DNA from: Sanguibacter gelidistatuariae
GTDB taxonomy: Bacteria; Actinomycetota; Actinomycetes; Actinomycetales; Cellulomonadaceae
Direction: 5' to 3'
Assembly (NCBI RefSeq): GCF_900096585.1
Contig: NZ_FMYH01000006.1
Coordinates: 186,001 to 250,000, forward strand
DNA length: 64,000 nucleotides
The notes beneath the pieces are model-generated. The model made no database searches, had not been told where the DNA came from, and saw nothing but the letters and a program-made list of their open reading frames with translations. This document shows positions 56,629 to 64,000 of the stretch, piece by piece. The position numbers were made by a program, and so were the translations under genes. The first letter of the stretch is position 1; the number at the start of each line of letters is the position of its first letter.

Positions 56629-56679
56629 GAGGCGGTCATGAGGTGTTGGTGAGGTGGGTGCTCCGAGGCTAGGCGCCCC

Positions 56680-57528
56680 TCATGGGCAAGCGAAGAGAGT
56701 CCCGTTGCTCTGCGAAGGCACCGACGTGCCATGGAGCCACGTGACGACGGTCGACCCACCGCCCACATACTGCGTACCGGGACCCGACTGACCACGCAAG
56801 ACGAGCAGCGGCATCGACGAACAGGCCCACCCCGGGGCCAGCATGACGGCGTTGTTGCTGTTCATACGGGTAGCGAGCAGGAGCAGCGAAGGATCGGCAA
56901 GGTTGATCGTGATCTGCCACTCGGCGTTCTTGGTCAGAGAATCGCTGGCGACCGTGAAGTACACGTTGTATTCCGTGGGCGGAGGACCACCCCAGGACTC
57001 GAAGTTCGTCAGTGTCGCTGTGCAGGTCTTCGACGGGTCGTTGAGGACCTTGCAACCGACCAGCGGGAGCACCGGCGGCACCGTATTCGTCCAGGTGACC
57101 GGCACGCCCCACGACCCGATCGTCGCGGCTGCCCCGGCCACCGTCGCGGGGGTGTAGGCGGGCACTGTGACCGTGACCGATCCGCTGGCCCCCGCGGCCA
57201 ACGTCACGTTCGCCGTGGTCAGCGCCGCTCCCCCGGTCCCGAAGAGCGTCAGGGCGAGGACGCGTCCACCGCAGCCGGTTCCCAGTCCCGCCACGGTCAC
57301 GGTGGTCGCCTGCGAACCGGTGACCGGTCCGTTTCCTGCCGAGAGGGTCGGGGTGCAGCGACCCGTGAGCGTAACCGCGGTGATCTTGGCGGCGGCGACC
57401 GGGAGCTGGGCCGCCTGGGCCGGGCGCAGCGCGAGGCCGAGGAGCACGGCGAGCAGCACGGCCAGAGCGAGGGCCAACGGCAGCCGCCGGAGTCGTGAGA
57501 CCAGCCCGTTCCGGTGCGCGGCGCTCAC
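56680..57528 (-). CDS. Secreted beta-rich protein of the SipW cluster
   Basis: A 282-residue precursor with strong signal segment (RLPLALALAVLLAVLLGLALRPAQA), probably processed at AQA. The mature part opens with AKITAVTLTGRCTP (C58), then C86 in TGCGGRVLALTLFGTGGAAL, the same two-cysteine domain as its neighbours. More cysteine-containing Thr/Val-rich sequence follows (VGCKVLNDPSKTC; GWACSSM; TLFACP at the end). There is no LPxTG motif. The GTG start overlaps the sipW stop by 4 bp (GTGA), so it is translationally coupled. Probable surface or matrix protein. Confidence 0.82.
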   Translation of the reverse strand: MSAAHRNGLVSRLRRLPLALALAVLLAVLLGLALRPAQAAQLPVAAAKITAVTLTGRCTPTLSAGNGPVTGSQATTVTVAGLGTGCGGRVLALTLFGTGGAALTTANVTLAAGASGSVTVTVPAYTPATVAGAAATIGSWGVPVTWTNTVPPVLPLVGCKVLNDPSKTCTATLTNFESWGGPPPTEYNVYFTVASDSLTKNAEWQITINLADPSLLLLATRMNSNNAVMLAPGWACSSMPLLVLRGQSGPGTQYVGGGSTVVTWLHGTSVPSQSNGTLFACP

Positions 57529-58112
57529 AGCAGCGCCCGTACCGGCTCGGCAGGCCGAGAGGGCGCGAGGGCTGTGCCGACCAGTTCGTCTGGCACGGCG
57601 TCTGGCACGGCGTCTGGCGTACGCGGCCACAGATAGATCGCTGCCGCGATGAGCAGCAGCGACAGCCAGATGTAGGGGTTTGCGATCGCGTACACCGCGC
57701 TCCCCAGGTGCGGGATGTGCGCGCGGGCGATGCCGACTACGAGCGCGGCGTCCGGGGTCCACGGGTCGATGAAGGTGTTGTTGTCCCCCTGGATCACCCA
57801 GCCGTCGACCCCGTCCCCACCGGTGATCCGGTGGATCACCCGGGCGCCGTCGACGCCGGGGGGCGTGTAGACGACGACGTCGCCCACGGCCGCTTCCCCG
57901 CACCGCGACCACACGAGGTCGCCCGTGAAGTACGTGGGCTCCATCGAGTGGCCCGAGACGATCGTCAGCGTGCTGCACCCGCCGAGCGAGGTCGGCCAGA
58001 AGAAGTACACCAGCCCAGCCATGAAGCCCACCAGGACCAGGCTCGCGACCGACGACCGGAGCCGGCGCGCACGGGGCGCGCCGGCTGTCGGCTGATCCTG
58101 GGGGGCTGTCAC
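57525..58112 (-). CDS. SipW-type signal peptidase I
   Basis: A 195-residue membrane protease of the ER/SipW branch. Serine nucleophile S56 is in IVSGHSMEPT; instead of the usual Lys general base there is H94 (VIHRITGG), the ER-type feature; D110 is in WVIQGDNN. One N-terminal and one C-terminal membrane helix (LSLLLIAAAIYLW) flank the domain. SipW processes special substrates such as TasA in Bacillus. The neighbouring 134-residue protein has a fitting signal peptide, so this is a dedicated peptidase. GTG at 58112 lies 17 bp after the upstream stop. Confidence 0.92.
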   Translation of the reverse strand: MTAPQDQPTAGAPRARRLRSSVASLVLVGFMAGLVYFFWPTSLGGCSTLTIVSGHSMEPTYFTGDLVWSRCGEAAVGDVVVYTPPGVDGARVIHRITGGDGVDGWVIQGDNNTFIDPWTPDAALVVGIARAHIPHLGSAVYAIANPYIWLSLLLIAAAIYLWPRTPDAVPDAVPDELVGTALAPSRPAEPVRALL

Positions 58113-58129
58113 GGGATGAGGTGCGTTTG

Positions 58130-58534
58130 TCAGGAGTAGATGACCACTGCGACGCCCGTGATCGCCCTGGCCGAGGCGCTCGGCGTGACGGGGATCGTCA
58201 GGACGCCGGCCGCGGCGATGGTCCCGGTCAGCTCGGTGCCGATCGCGACGCCGGCCGAGTCGGTCAGCGTCACCTTGTACTTCAGCCCGACGCAGGCGGC
58301 GTCGACGGCCTTGAGCGCGACGCTCGTGGTCTTGTACTCGGCCGCGGAGAAGGCGTTCTCGAAGCCGACCCCGATCGGCGTCGCGGCTGGCTGGCAGCCG
58401 GCGACGACGGTGGTCCCGGCGCCGAGGCTGCCGGTCCCGAGGTTGAGCTGGGCGGCGGAGGCGATGGACAGTCCCGCAACACCGACGAAGGCGAGGGCGA
58501 GTGCTGCGGTCTTGCGGCGCTTCGAAGAAGCCAT
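58130..58534 (-). CDS. SipW-dependent-type secreted protein
   Basis: A 134-residue precursor: a basic N-terminus MASSKRRKTAALALAFVGVAGLSIASAAQL fits the SipW-dependent-type signal peptides known from actinobacteria. The mature part has C47 and C81 and ends in the beta strand ITGVAVVIYS. Between them TPIGVGFENAFSAAEYKTTSVALKAVDAACVGLKYKVTLTDSAGVAIG gives the shared domain. GGAGAGACATC before the ATG is a good ribosome-binding site. It is the first gene of the operon and probably the main exported subunit. Confidence 0.88.
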   Translation of the reverse strand: MASSKRRKTAALALAFVGVAGLSIASAAQLNLGTGSLGAGTTVVAGCQPAATPIGVGFENAFSAAEYKTTSVALKAVDAACVGLKYKVTLTDSAGVAIGTELTGTIAAAGVLTIPVTPSASARAITGVAVVIYS

Positions 58535-58614
58535 GATGTCTCTCCACGTTTTGAGGCGCTCATCGTGAACGCAGACACAAACTACGGTCGCGCCCGTCTC
58601 CGTGGCAGTGCCGC

Positions 58615-58632
58615 CTGGGTCCTAGTACCCAG
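58615..58632. promoter_or_regulatory. 18-bp near-palindrome upstream of the secretory operon
   Basis: CTGGGTCCTAGTACCCAG has eight of nine pairs complementary. It lies 81-98 bp upstream of the first gene of the SipW operon and 55 bp beyond the stop of the kinase gene. Size and position fit a NarL/LuxR-type response regulator dimer site or a terminator-like hairpin; I favour the operator. Confidence 0.5.
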
Positions 58633-58686
58633 AGTGGAGGCCTCCGACCAGGGATTTCACCCGTGCCGACGGCAGTTCATCACGAT

Positions 58687-59922
58687 TCATCCTCCGATCG
58701 GCAGGGGCCTCGGTGACGCGACGACACCGCCGACACCTCCGAGCGGGAGCGCCGCACGCAGGCGCACACTGCCGTCCGCACCCGCCAACCCCACCGCCCC
58801 CGCCGCTCCGCCCTTGTCCAAGCTCCCAGTTGGCACGACGTCGACCCTGCCACCGGCCAGTGCAAAACGCTCGCCCAGCCGTCGAAGGCCGGTGCCGGTC
58901 TCGACCGCAGCCGGGTCGATCGCCGACCCGTCGTTGGCCACCTCGATTCTCAGTGCTCGCCCGACGAGGTCGACCGTCACGGCGAAGGCGGTCGCGTGCC
59001 CGTGCCGCAGACCGTTGGTCACCGCCTCCTCGACGAACCGCACCGCCAGCAGGCGGGTGGCCTGGGACATCAGCGAGCCGGCCGGATCGTCAACCGTGCG
59101 GACCTCGTCGCTCACGTCGAAGCTGGTCGCGATGCCTGGTGGCAGCCGTCGGAGCAAGATCCGGATCGCGGGCACCATGCCCACCTCGATGCCCTCGGGG
59201 TAGAGCATCCGGCTCATCTCGCGGACGTCGTGCTCACGGATCAGGTCGATCTCATCGCGCAGCTCGCGCATGCTCTCGACGATCTCGGGGGCGACGGCGT
59301 GGTCCTGCGCCTGCCTGATCATGATCTCGAGCCGGATGGACTGCACCACAAGGCGTTGCTGGAGGCTGCCGTGCAGGCCCTCGGCGATGCTGCGACGGAC
59401 GCGCACCTCCTCCGTCTCCAAGGTCCGTAGGGCCAGCTCACGCTGGGTCGCCCGCTCTCCCGACAGTCGCTCTTCCACGCGCAAGGCGCGTTGGCTGCGC
59501 ACGTAGAAGTAACCCAGGAGGGCCGCACAGACGCAGATGGTCATTCCACCGAGTCCCTCCGCGAGCCACAGCGCCCTCAGGTCGCCCGTCCAGGCTCCCG
59601 CGAGCAGGAGCACGCACCCCCGCGCGACGGAGGCGAGCACAGCTGCCGGGAGGATCGAGCGCAGCGCGCCCCAGACCCTCGACGCCCGGTGCGCGCCGCA
59701 CACGAGGGCGAGGGTCGGCATGAGGACCACCATGACGACGTTGCCGGGCACGCGGATCCACAGCGCCTCGGTCACGGTCCTACCCAAGATCCTCGTGACG
59801 ATCGCGCCGTGCACAACACCCATCAGCACGATCACGATCAGGACCAGCGCGGTCCCCACCGCCATGGCGCGCCGGTCTCGCCTCCGGTCGTTGTCCACCG
59901 TGCGCGCTACCTCAGCGTCCAT
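58687..59922 (-). CDS. NarL-type (HisKA_3) sensor histidine kinase
   Basis: A 411-residue membrane sensor: N-terminal helices at about 20-45, 55-75, 90-110 and 120-142, then HisKA_3 with phospho-acceptor H184 (RRSIAEGLHGSLQQRLVVQSIRLEI), an N-box EEAVTNGLRHGHATAF (near 299-313) and a G-box DGSAIDPA...GTGLRRLGERFALAGG. The extracytoplasmic region is minimal, suggesting that it senses the membrane or an intramembrane signal. The start at 59922 has GATAAT six nt upstream (leaderless). Divergent partner of the response regulator. Confidence 0.9.
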   Translation of the reverse strand: MDAEVARTVDNDRRRDRRAMAVGTALVLIVIVLMGVVHGAIVTRILGRTVTEALWIRVPGNVVMVVLMPTLALVCGAHRASRVWGALRSILPAAVLASVARGCVLLLAGAWTGDLRALWLAEGLGGMTICVCAALLGYFYVRSQRALRVEERLSGERATQRELALRTLETEEVRVRRSIAEGLHGSLQQRLVVQSIRLEIMIRQAQDHAVAPEIVESMRELRDEIDLIREHDVREMSRMLYPEGIEVGMVPAIRILLRRLPPGIATSFDVSDEVRTVDDPAGSLMSQATRLLAVRFVEEAVTNGLRHGHATAFAVTVDLVGRALRIEVANDGSAIDPAAVETGTGLRRLGERFALAGGRVDVVPTGSLDKGGAAGAVGLAGADGSVRLRAALPLGGVGGVVASPRPLPIGG

Positions 59923-59928
59923 CCGCCC

Positions 59929-59955
59929 ATTATCACTGGTCAGGCACGTCATACT
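59929..59955. promoter_or_regulatory. Divergent leaderless -10 elements of the two-component genes
   Basis: On the minus strand GATAAT (59929-59934) precedes the kinase ATG by 6 nt. On the plus strand CATACT (59950-59955) precedes the regulator ATG by 6 nt. The starts are 39 bp apart with no Shine-Dalgarno sites, so the two -10 elements lie back to back. Confidence 0.7.
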
Positions 59956-59961
59956 GACACG

Positions 59962-60627
59962 ATGAGAGCTTCCGAGAGGCCTATCCGGGTCGCGGTGGTC
60001 GAGGACCACACCCTGTTCCGGAGCATGCTCGACCACATCGTCACCACGACCGACGGTCTGGAGCTGGCCGCCTCGTGCGCGACCGTGACGCAGGCGCGCA
60101 CCCTGATCACCCCTGGCTCAGCCGACGTCGCGCTGCTCGACGTCGACCTGCCCGACGGAAACGGCATCGCCCTCGGCGTGCTGCTCTGCCGCACCGACCC
60201 GAACATCAAGGTGGTCCTGCTCAGCGCGCAGGACGCGATCGGTCTCATGCTCGACCTGCCCAAAGACGTCGCCGGGACCTGGAGCTACCTGTCGAAGACG
60301 TCGACCAACGACTCCGGCGCGCTGGTCCGCGCGATCAAGGTGGCGGCAGATGGTGGCAGCACGCTCGACCCGGCGCTGCTTCGGCGCATGCGCCCACGGG
60401 TGGGGACGAAGGTGGCCGAGCTGACCAACCGCCAGTACTCGGTCCTGCGGCTGCTCGCCTCCGGCCTGTCCAATGCCGGGATCGCCCGCGAGCTCGTGAT
60501 CACGGAGAAGTCCGTCCAGAACCACGTCTACGCCGTCTACGCCACGCTCGGGATCGACGCAAGCCCCGAGTGCAACCCCCGCGTCATGGCCGCCCTCAAG
60601 CTGATCGAGGAGACCGGGTCGGACTAG
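59962..60627 (+). CDS. NarL/FixJ-family response regulator
   Basis: A 221-residue regulator. Receiver domain (1-125): E14-D15 acid pair, phosphorylation site D60 (VALLDVDLPDGNG), K112 (YLSKTS). C-terminal LuxR-type helix-turn-helix: LTNRQYSVLRLLASGLSNAGIARELVITEKSVQNHVYAVYATLGI. It pairs with the adjacent kinase. Its targets are not shown, but the SipW operon begins just beyond the kinase gene and carries an 18-bp near-palindrome. Confidence 0.93.
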   Translation: MRASERPIRVAVVEDHTLFRSMLDHIVTTTDGLELAASCATVTQARTLITPGSADVALLDVDLPDGNGIALGVLLCRTDPNIKVVLLSAQDAIGLMLDLPKDVAGTWSYLSKTSTNDSGALVRAIKVAADGGSTLDPALLRRMRPRVGTKVAELTNRQYSVLRLLASGLSNAGIARELVITEKSVQNHVYAVYATLGIDASPECNPRVMAALKLIEETGSD

Positions 60628-60672
60628 CCGCCGCCTGCTGGCGGCAGCCGCGCTGCTCGCCCTGCCCTGCCT

Positions 60673-61266
60673 TCAGTCCAGAGCTCGGGACAGATCGTCC
60701 ACGGAGAGCTGCGCGATTGGTGCGTGATCTGGGTTCACCGCCGTGAACGTGCCGGCGCCGCTCGGCTCGTACAGCCCGGCGCTGCCGCCGAGGATGTTGA
60801 GGCGATCTCCGGTCTGGCCGAGGAACAGCAGGTAGTCGGATCCAGAGACGACCAACGGGACCGCGTCGTCGACATACAAGGTCGAGTCGACGCGCCCACC
60901 GGTCTGGTTGAAGGTGACGATGTCGCCCGGGGTCGCGTCTCCGTGGTGGACCACCGTGACCTCGAAGCGCACCTCGGTCGCCGGAACTCCGTTGTCCGAG
61001 GACAGTGCCTGCTTGATCTCGTCATCGCTCAGGCCGAGCAACGGGTTCTCCTCGGGGGTGTCACCCTCCGGAGGTTGGGGCAGAAGCAGGGTCGAGGCGG
61101 TCGAGACGACCCTGCCTTCGACCACGAGGGCGGCTTCGCCGTAGAGACCGGCGAGGTCGTAGGGCGGGTAGTCGGCGATCATGTGGACCACCTCCGGTTC
61201 CTGGGGCGAACAGGCACCCAAGCCGGCAAGGACCGCGATCACGACGATCACGAGGTGGCGCTTCAT
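60673..61266 (-). CDS. Secreted lipoprotein, unknown function
   Basis: A 197-residue precursor with lipobox LGAC19 after a short signal (MKRHLVIVVIAVLAGLGAC). The mature part contains a PPYDL element, a Pro/Glu-rich loop and segments such as VVHHGDATPGDIVTFNQTGGRVD and YLLFLGQTGDRLNILGGSAGLYEP, which look like a beta-sandwich. I recognise no family. Its start overlaps the stop of the preceding small membrane protein by 1 bp (two-gene operon). Confidence 0.78.
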   Translation of the reverse strand: MKRHLVIVVIAVLAGLGACSPQEPEVVHMIADYPPYDLAGLYGEAALVVEGRVVSTASTLLLPQPPEGDTPEENPLLGLSDDEIKQALSSDNGVPATEVRFEVTVVHHGDATPGDIVTFNQTGGRVDSTLYVDDAVPLVVSGSDYLLFLGQTGDRLNILGGSAGLYEPSGAGTFTAVNPDHAPIAQLSVDDLSRALD

Positions 61267-61568
61267 CAGGTCTCGACCGTCCGGTCAGGCACCGCCGACG
61301 ACGCAGCGTTCCGGCGCCCGACGGCGTAGCCCACCACGGCGCTGAGGACGAGGGCGCCAAGCCCAACCAGGGCGAGGGCAAGACGGCGGCGGGTGTCCAG
61401 CAGGACGACGCCGTCGGGGAACGTCGTGTCCGACATCGGCGCGTAGGCGAACCATCCAAAGCTCGTGGTCCCGGAGTTGGAGTTGGCGAACCACACCGCG
61501 CCTACTGTGACAAAGACGATCCCAAGAACGACAAGGGCGACGAGAGGACGAAAGCGGGGCAGATGCAT
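61266..61568 (-). CDS. Small membrane protein upstream of a lipoprotein gene
   Basis: A 100-residue protein with two hydrophobic helices (LVALVVLGIVFVTVGAVWF and LALALVGLGALVLSAVVGYAVG) separated by a loop of about 30 residues that ends with the SDTTFPDGVVLLDTRRR turn. A short C-terminal tail follows. ATG 61568 was chosen because the upstream extension has poor coding character. It is probably co-translated with the lipoprotein (TGATG overlap). Confidence 0.72.
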   Translation of the reverse strand: MHLPRFRPLVALVVLGIVFVTVGAVWFANSNSGTTSFGWFAYAPMSDTTFPDGVVLLDTRRRLALALVGLGALVLSAVVGYAVGRRNAASSAVPDRTVET

Positions 61569-61614
61569 GGCCCGATCTTGCCACGGCGCGCCGGACAGAG
61601 ATAGAGCTGCTCGC

Positions 61615-62433
61615 TCAGCGCGTCGCGTAGAACACCACAGCGGCCGTCGCCGCGACGTTGAGGGAGTCCACTCCCCCGGCCATCGGGATCCGCACCACAT
61701 AGTCCGACGCCGCCAGCGTCGCCGGCTGCAGCCCGTGCCCCTCAGTCCCCAGGATGAACGCCGTCTTCTCGTGCTTCATCTCGATGAACTTATCCAACGT
61801 CACCGAGTCGTCCGAGAGCGCCAACGACGCCACCGTGAACCCCGCCGCCTGCAGCTCAGCGATCCCCGCCGGCCAGCTCTCGATCCGCGTCCACGGCACC
61901 TGGAACACCGTCCCCATGCTCACCCGGACCGAGCGCCGGTAGAGCGGGTCCGAGCAGCGCGGGGTGACCAGCACGGCGTCGACCCCCAACGCGGCGGCGC
62001 TGCGGAACGCAGCACCGACGTTCGTGTGGTCCACCACGTCCTCGAGGATGGCCACGCGTCGGGCGCCCTCGCCGCCCCGGGCTCCAGCCAGCAGCTCCTC
62101 GACCGAGACGAGGGGCGGGCGGTGCATGGCTGCGAGCGCGCCGCGGTGCAGGTGGAAGCCGGTGATCGCCTCGAGCATGGCGGGTTCGCCGACGAAGACG
62201 GGGACGTCGGGCCAGTCGGCGATGACGTCGGCCATGGAGTCAAGCCACTTCTGTGCCATGAAGAAGGACCGCGGCCGGTGCCCGGCCGCGAGCGCCCGGC
62301 GGATGACCGTCGAGCTCTCTGCGATGAACAGCCCCTTCTCAGGCTCGCTCTTGGAGCGCAGGACGATGTCCGTGAGGTTGATGTAGTCGGCAAGACGGTC
62401 GTCGGCGGCGTCGGTGATCGCGATGAGAGGCAC
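61615..62433 (-). CDS. SpoU/TrmH-family RNA 2'-O-methyltransferase
   Basis: A 272-residue SPOUT enzyme. N-terminal substrate-binding domain: NLTDIVLRSKSEPEKGLFIAESSTVIRRALAAGHRPRSFF. C-terminal knotted SAM domain with motif 1 VAILEDVVDHTNVGAAFRSAAALG, motif 2 ILGTEGHGL and motif 3 IPMAGGVDSLNVAATAAVVFYA. The target RNA (rRNA or tRNA) cannot be told. GTG at 62433 was used; GGGGAGAATGG lies upstream. A GTG at 62472 would add 13 residues. Confidence 0.9.
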   Translation of the reverse strand: MPLIAITDAADDRLADYINLTDIVLRSKSEPEKGLFIAESSTVIRRALAAGHRPRSFFMAQKWLDSMADVIADWPDVPVFVGEPAMLEAITGFHLHRGALAAMHRPPLVSVEELLAGARGGEGARRVAILEDVVDHTNVGAAFRSAAALGVDAVLVTPRCSDPLYRRSVRVSMGTVFQVPWTRIESWPAGIAELQAAGFTVASLALSDDSVTLDKFIEMKHEKTAFILGTEGHGLQPATLAASDYVVRIPMAGGVDSLNVAATAAVVFYATR

Positions 62434-62526
62434 CCGACCATTCTCCCCGCCACCACCGGACCCCACGACCACGTCTCCGCTGACCCAAGTCCGCCCCAGC
62501 CGCCACGCAACCGCTCAGTCATCTCG

Positions 62527-62584
62527 TGAGTGCCCGATTTCCGCCCTGTTTTCGGCGGCGAACAGGGCGGAAATCGGGCACTCA
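62527..62584. repeat. Perfect 24-bp inverted repeat with 10-nt loop
   Basis: 62527-62550 and 62561-62584 are exact reverse complements, each beginning or ending with the sequence TGAGTGCCCGATTTCC or its complement. The loop is TTCGGCGGCG. It lies between the stop of the ABC exporter and the start of the methyltransferase gene. There is no T-tract. It may be a terminator or a REP/MITE-like palindromic element. Confidence 0.9.
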
Positions 62585-62656
62585 TCGGGGGCGCCGGGGG
62601 TCGACGGGCCGGAGGTGAGTACCAGGGGCGGGGGCCTGGGCCGGGAGAGATCGACC

Positions 62657-64000
62657 CTAGTCGACCTCGGCCACCGCGAACTGGCTCTGGTAGAGCCGGG
62701 CGTACGCCCCGCCCGCGGCCAGCAGGGAGTCGTGGTCGCCCTGCTCGACGATGTCGCCGTGCTCCATCACGAGGATGACGTCGGCGTCGCGGATCGTGGA
62801 GAGCCGGTGGGCGATGACAAAGCTCGTGCGGCCCTCGCGCAACGCGTTCATCGCCTTCTGCACGAGCACCTCGGTGCGGGTGTCGACCGAGGAGGTCGCC
62901 TCGTCCAGGATGAGGATCGCCGGGTCGGCCAGGAAGGCGCGGGCGATCGTCAGCAGCTGCTTCTCCCCCGCGCTCACACTGCCGCCCTCGTCGTCGAGCA
63001 CCGTCTCGTAGCCGTCCGGCAGCGTCCGCACGAAGGGGTCGACGTGCGTAGCCACGGCCGCCTCGAGCAGGCGCTCGGTGGGCACGTCGCCGGTCGCCCC
63101 GTACCGGATGTTGTCCGCGATCGTCCCGTTGAACAGCCACGTGTCCTGGAGCACCATGCCGATGTTGGAGCGCAGCTCGTCCCTCGTCATGGTGGCGATG
63201 TCGACGCCGTCGAGCGTGATCCGCCCGGAGTTCACCTCGTAGAACCGCATGATGAGGTTGACCAGGGTGGTCTTCCCGGCTCCGGTCGGTCCCACGATCG
63301 CAACCGTCTGCCCGGGCTCGGCCACGAGGGACAGCGAAGAGATGAGCGGGACGTCGGGGCTGTAGCTGAACGCCACGTCCTCGAAGGCGACCCGTCCCTG
63401 GACGTCGGGCACGTGCTGGGGATTGGCCGGGTCGGGAGTCTGCTCGTCTGCGTCGAGCAGCTCGAAGACCCGCTCGACCGAGGCGACCCCGGACTGCAGC
63501 AGGTTCATCATCGAGGCGACCTGCGTGATCGGCTGGGTGAACTGGCGCGAGTACTGGATGAACGCCTGCACATCGCCGAGCGTCATCGTCCCCGACGCCA
63601 CCCGCAGCCCGCCGACGACCGCGACGATGACGTAGTTGAGGTTCGCGATGAAGCCCATGGCGGGCTGGATGATCCCGGAGATGAACTGCGCCTTGAAGCT
63701 CGCCTCGTAGAGTGCGACGTTCTCCTCGTCGAAGGTCTCGATCGCGCTGTCCTGGTGGCCGAACACCTTGACCAGTGCGTGCCCGGAGTACATCTCCTCG
63801 ACGTGCGCGTTGATCGTCCCGGTCGCGGCCCACTGCTTGATGAACTGCGGCTGGGAGCGCTTGGCGATGAGCGCCGTGACCAGGACCGACAGGGGCACGG
63901 TCACGAGCGCCACGACGGCGAGCAGCGGGGAGATCCAGAACATCATCCCAAGCACACCGATGATCGTCAGGATCGAGGTGACGAGCTGGGACAGGGTCTG
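62657..64000 (-). CDS. ABC exporter, fused permease-ATPase (N-terminus beyond window)
   Basis: The visible 447 residues are the last part of an exporter half-transporter. A transmembrane segment ([23 protein letters not shown]) with the ECL/coupling region is followed by the nucleotide-binding domain: Walker [15 protein letters not shown], signature [15 protein letters not shown], Walker [14 protein letters not shown]-loop VIAHRLSTI. The fragment begins in mid-frame at the window end. Such transporters export lipids, peptides or drugs; the partner gene is presumably upstream in the next window. Confidence 0.94.
   Translation of the reverse strand, partial: QTLSQLVTSILTIIGVLGMMFWISPLLAVVALVTVPLSVLVTALIAKRSQPQFIKQWAATGTINAHVEEMYSGHALVKVFGHQDSAIETFDEENVALYEASFKAQFISGIIQPAMGFIANLNYVIVAVVGGLRVASGTMTLGDVQAFIQYSRQFTQPITQVASMMNLLQSGVASVERVFELLDADEQTPDPANPQHVPDVQGRVAFEDVAFSYSPDVPLISSLSLVAEPGQTVAIVGPTGAGKTTLVNLIMRFYEVNSGRITLDGVDIATMTRDELRSNIGMVLQDTWLFNGTIADNIRYGATGDVPTERLLEAAVATHVDPFVRTLPDGYETVLDDEGGSVSAGEKQLLTIARAFLADPAILILDEATSSVDTRTEVLVQKAMNALREGRTSFVIAHRLSTIRDADVILVMEHGDIVEQGDHDSLLAAGGAYARLYQSQFAVAEVD

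Overview
The window looks like one contiguous chromosomal piece from a high-GC actinobacterium, probably of the Micrococcales. The evidence is a Pup-proteasome locus, a mycothiol ligase (mshC), a DUF222/HNH endonuclease gene, an imuA'-imuB-dnaE2 mutasome under an actinobacterial SOS box, and many TANNNT-type -10 boxes placed 6-8 nt before a start codon (leaderless transcripts). The genus is an inference; nothing here fixes it.

Region 1 (1-22 kb) is the conserved proteasome/mycothiol neighbourhood: pafA (cut by the window edge), prcA, prcB, pup, dop, mpa and trmI on the minus strand. Next come an M50 site-2 protease, a RecB-like nuclease, a HAD phosphatase, a PAC2 protein, mshC, a CorA-like channel, uppP, an aldo/keto reductase, an acidic protein and a DUF5703 protein. 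Pup tags proteins (Dop deamidates Pup-GGQ, PafA ligates it), Mpa unfolds them and PrcAB degrades them. A 1397-residue zinc-ribbon polytopic membrane protein on the opposite strand lies between dop and pup.

Region 2 (21-31.5 kb) is metabolic and transport: an M20 and an M3 peptidase, alanine dehydrogenase overlapping an AI-2E-type permease, tRNA-Leu(GAG) with a strong terminator, a YhhN lysoplasmalogenase, a DUF2975/XRE pair and an ArsR/SulP pair, the last two each with a candidate autoregulatory palindrome.

Region 3 (31.5-43 kb) holds a DUF222/HNH gene with a low-complexity tail, a frameshifted DNA alkylation repair gene, a small possible immunity-type protein, a serine hydrolase, a DapA-like aldolase and the mutasome.

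Region 4 (43-54.9 kb) has small lipoproteins, PEBP and YbaK proteins, a divergent TetR(BioQ)/bioY pair around two TGAAC-N3-GTTCA operators, an ABC-F ATPase, an AarF kinase, a tandem universal stress protein, an AlkZ-like glycosylase and a divergent EamA/MarR pair. The whole 40-bp intergenic of that pair is one near-perfect palindrome carrying two mirrored leaderless promoters.

Region 5 (54.9-60.6 kb) is the most novel part. It encodes a secreted sortase-fold protein with a peptidoglycan-binding domain, a SipW-type Ser-His signal peptidase, and three small secreted proteins that share a two-cysteine beta-rich domain. A divergent NarL-type two-component system sits next to it. An 18-bp near-palindrome lies between the kinase gene and the secretory operon. 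I propose this is a regulated cell-surface fibre or matrix export unit; that function is inference.

Region 6 (60.6-64 kb) has a lipoprotein operon, a SpoU-type rRNA/tRNA methyltransferase, a 24-bp-arm inverted repeat and a truncated ABC exporter.
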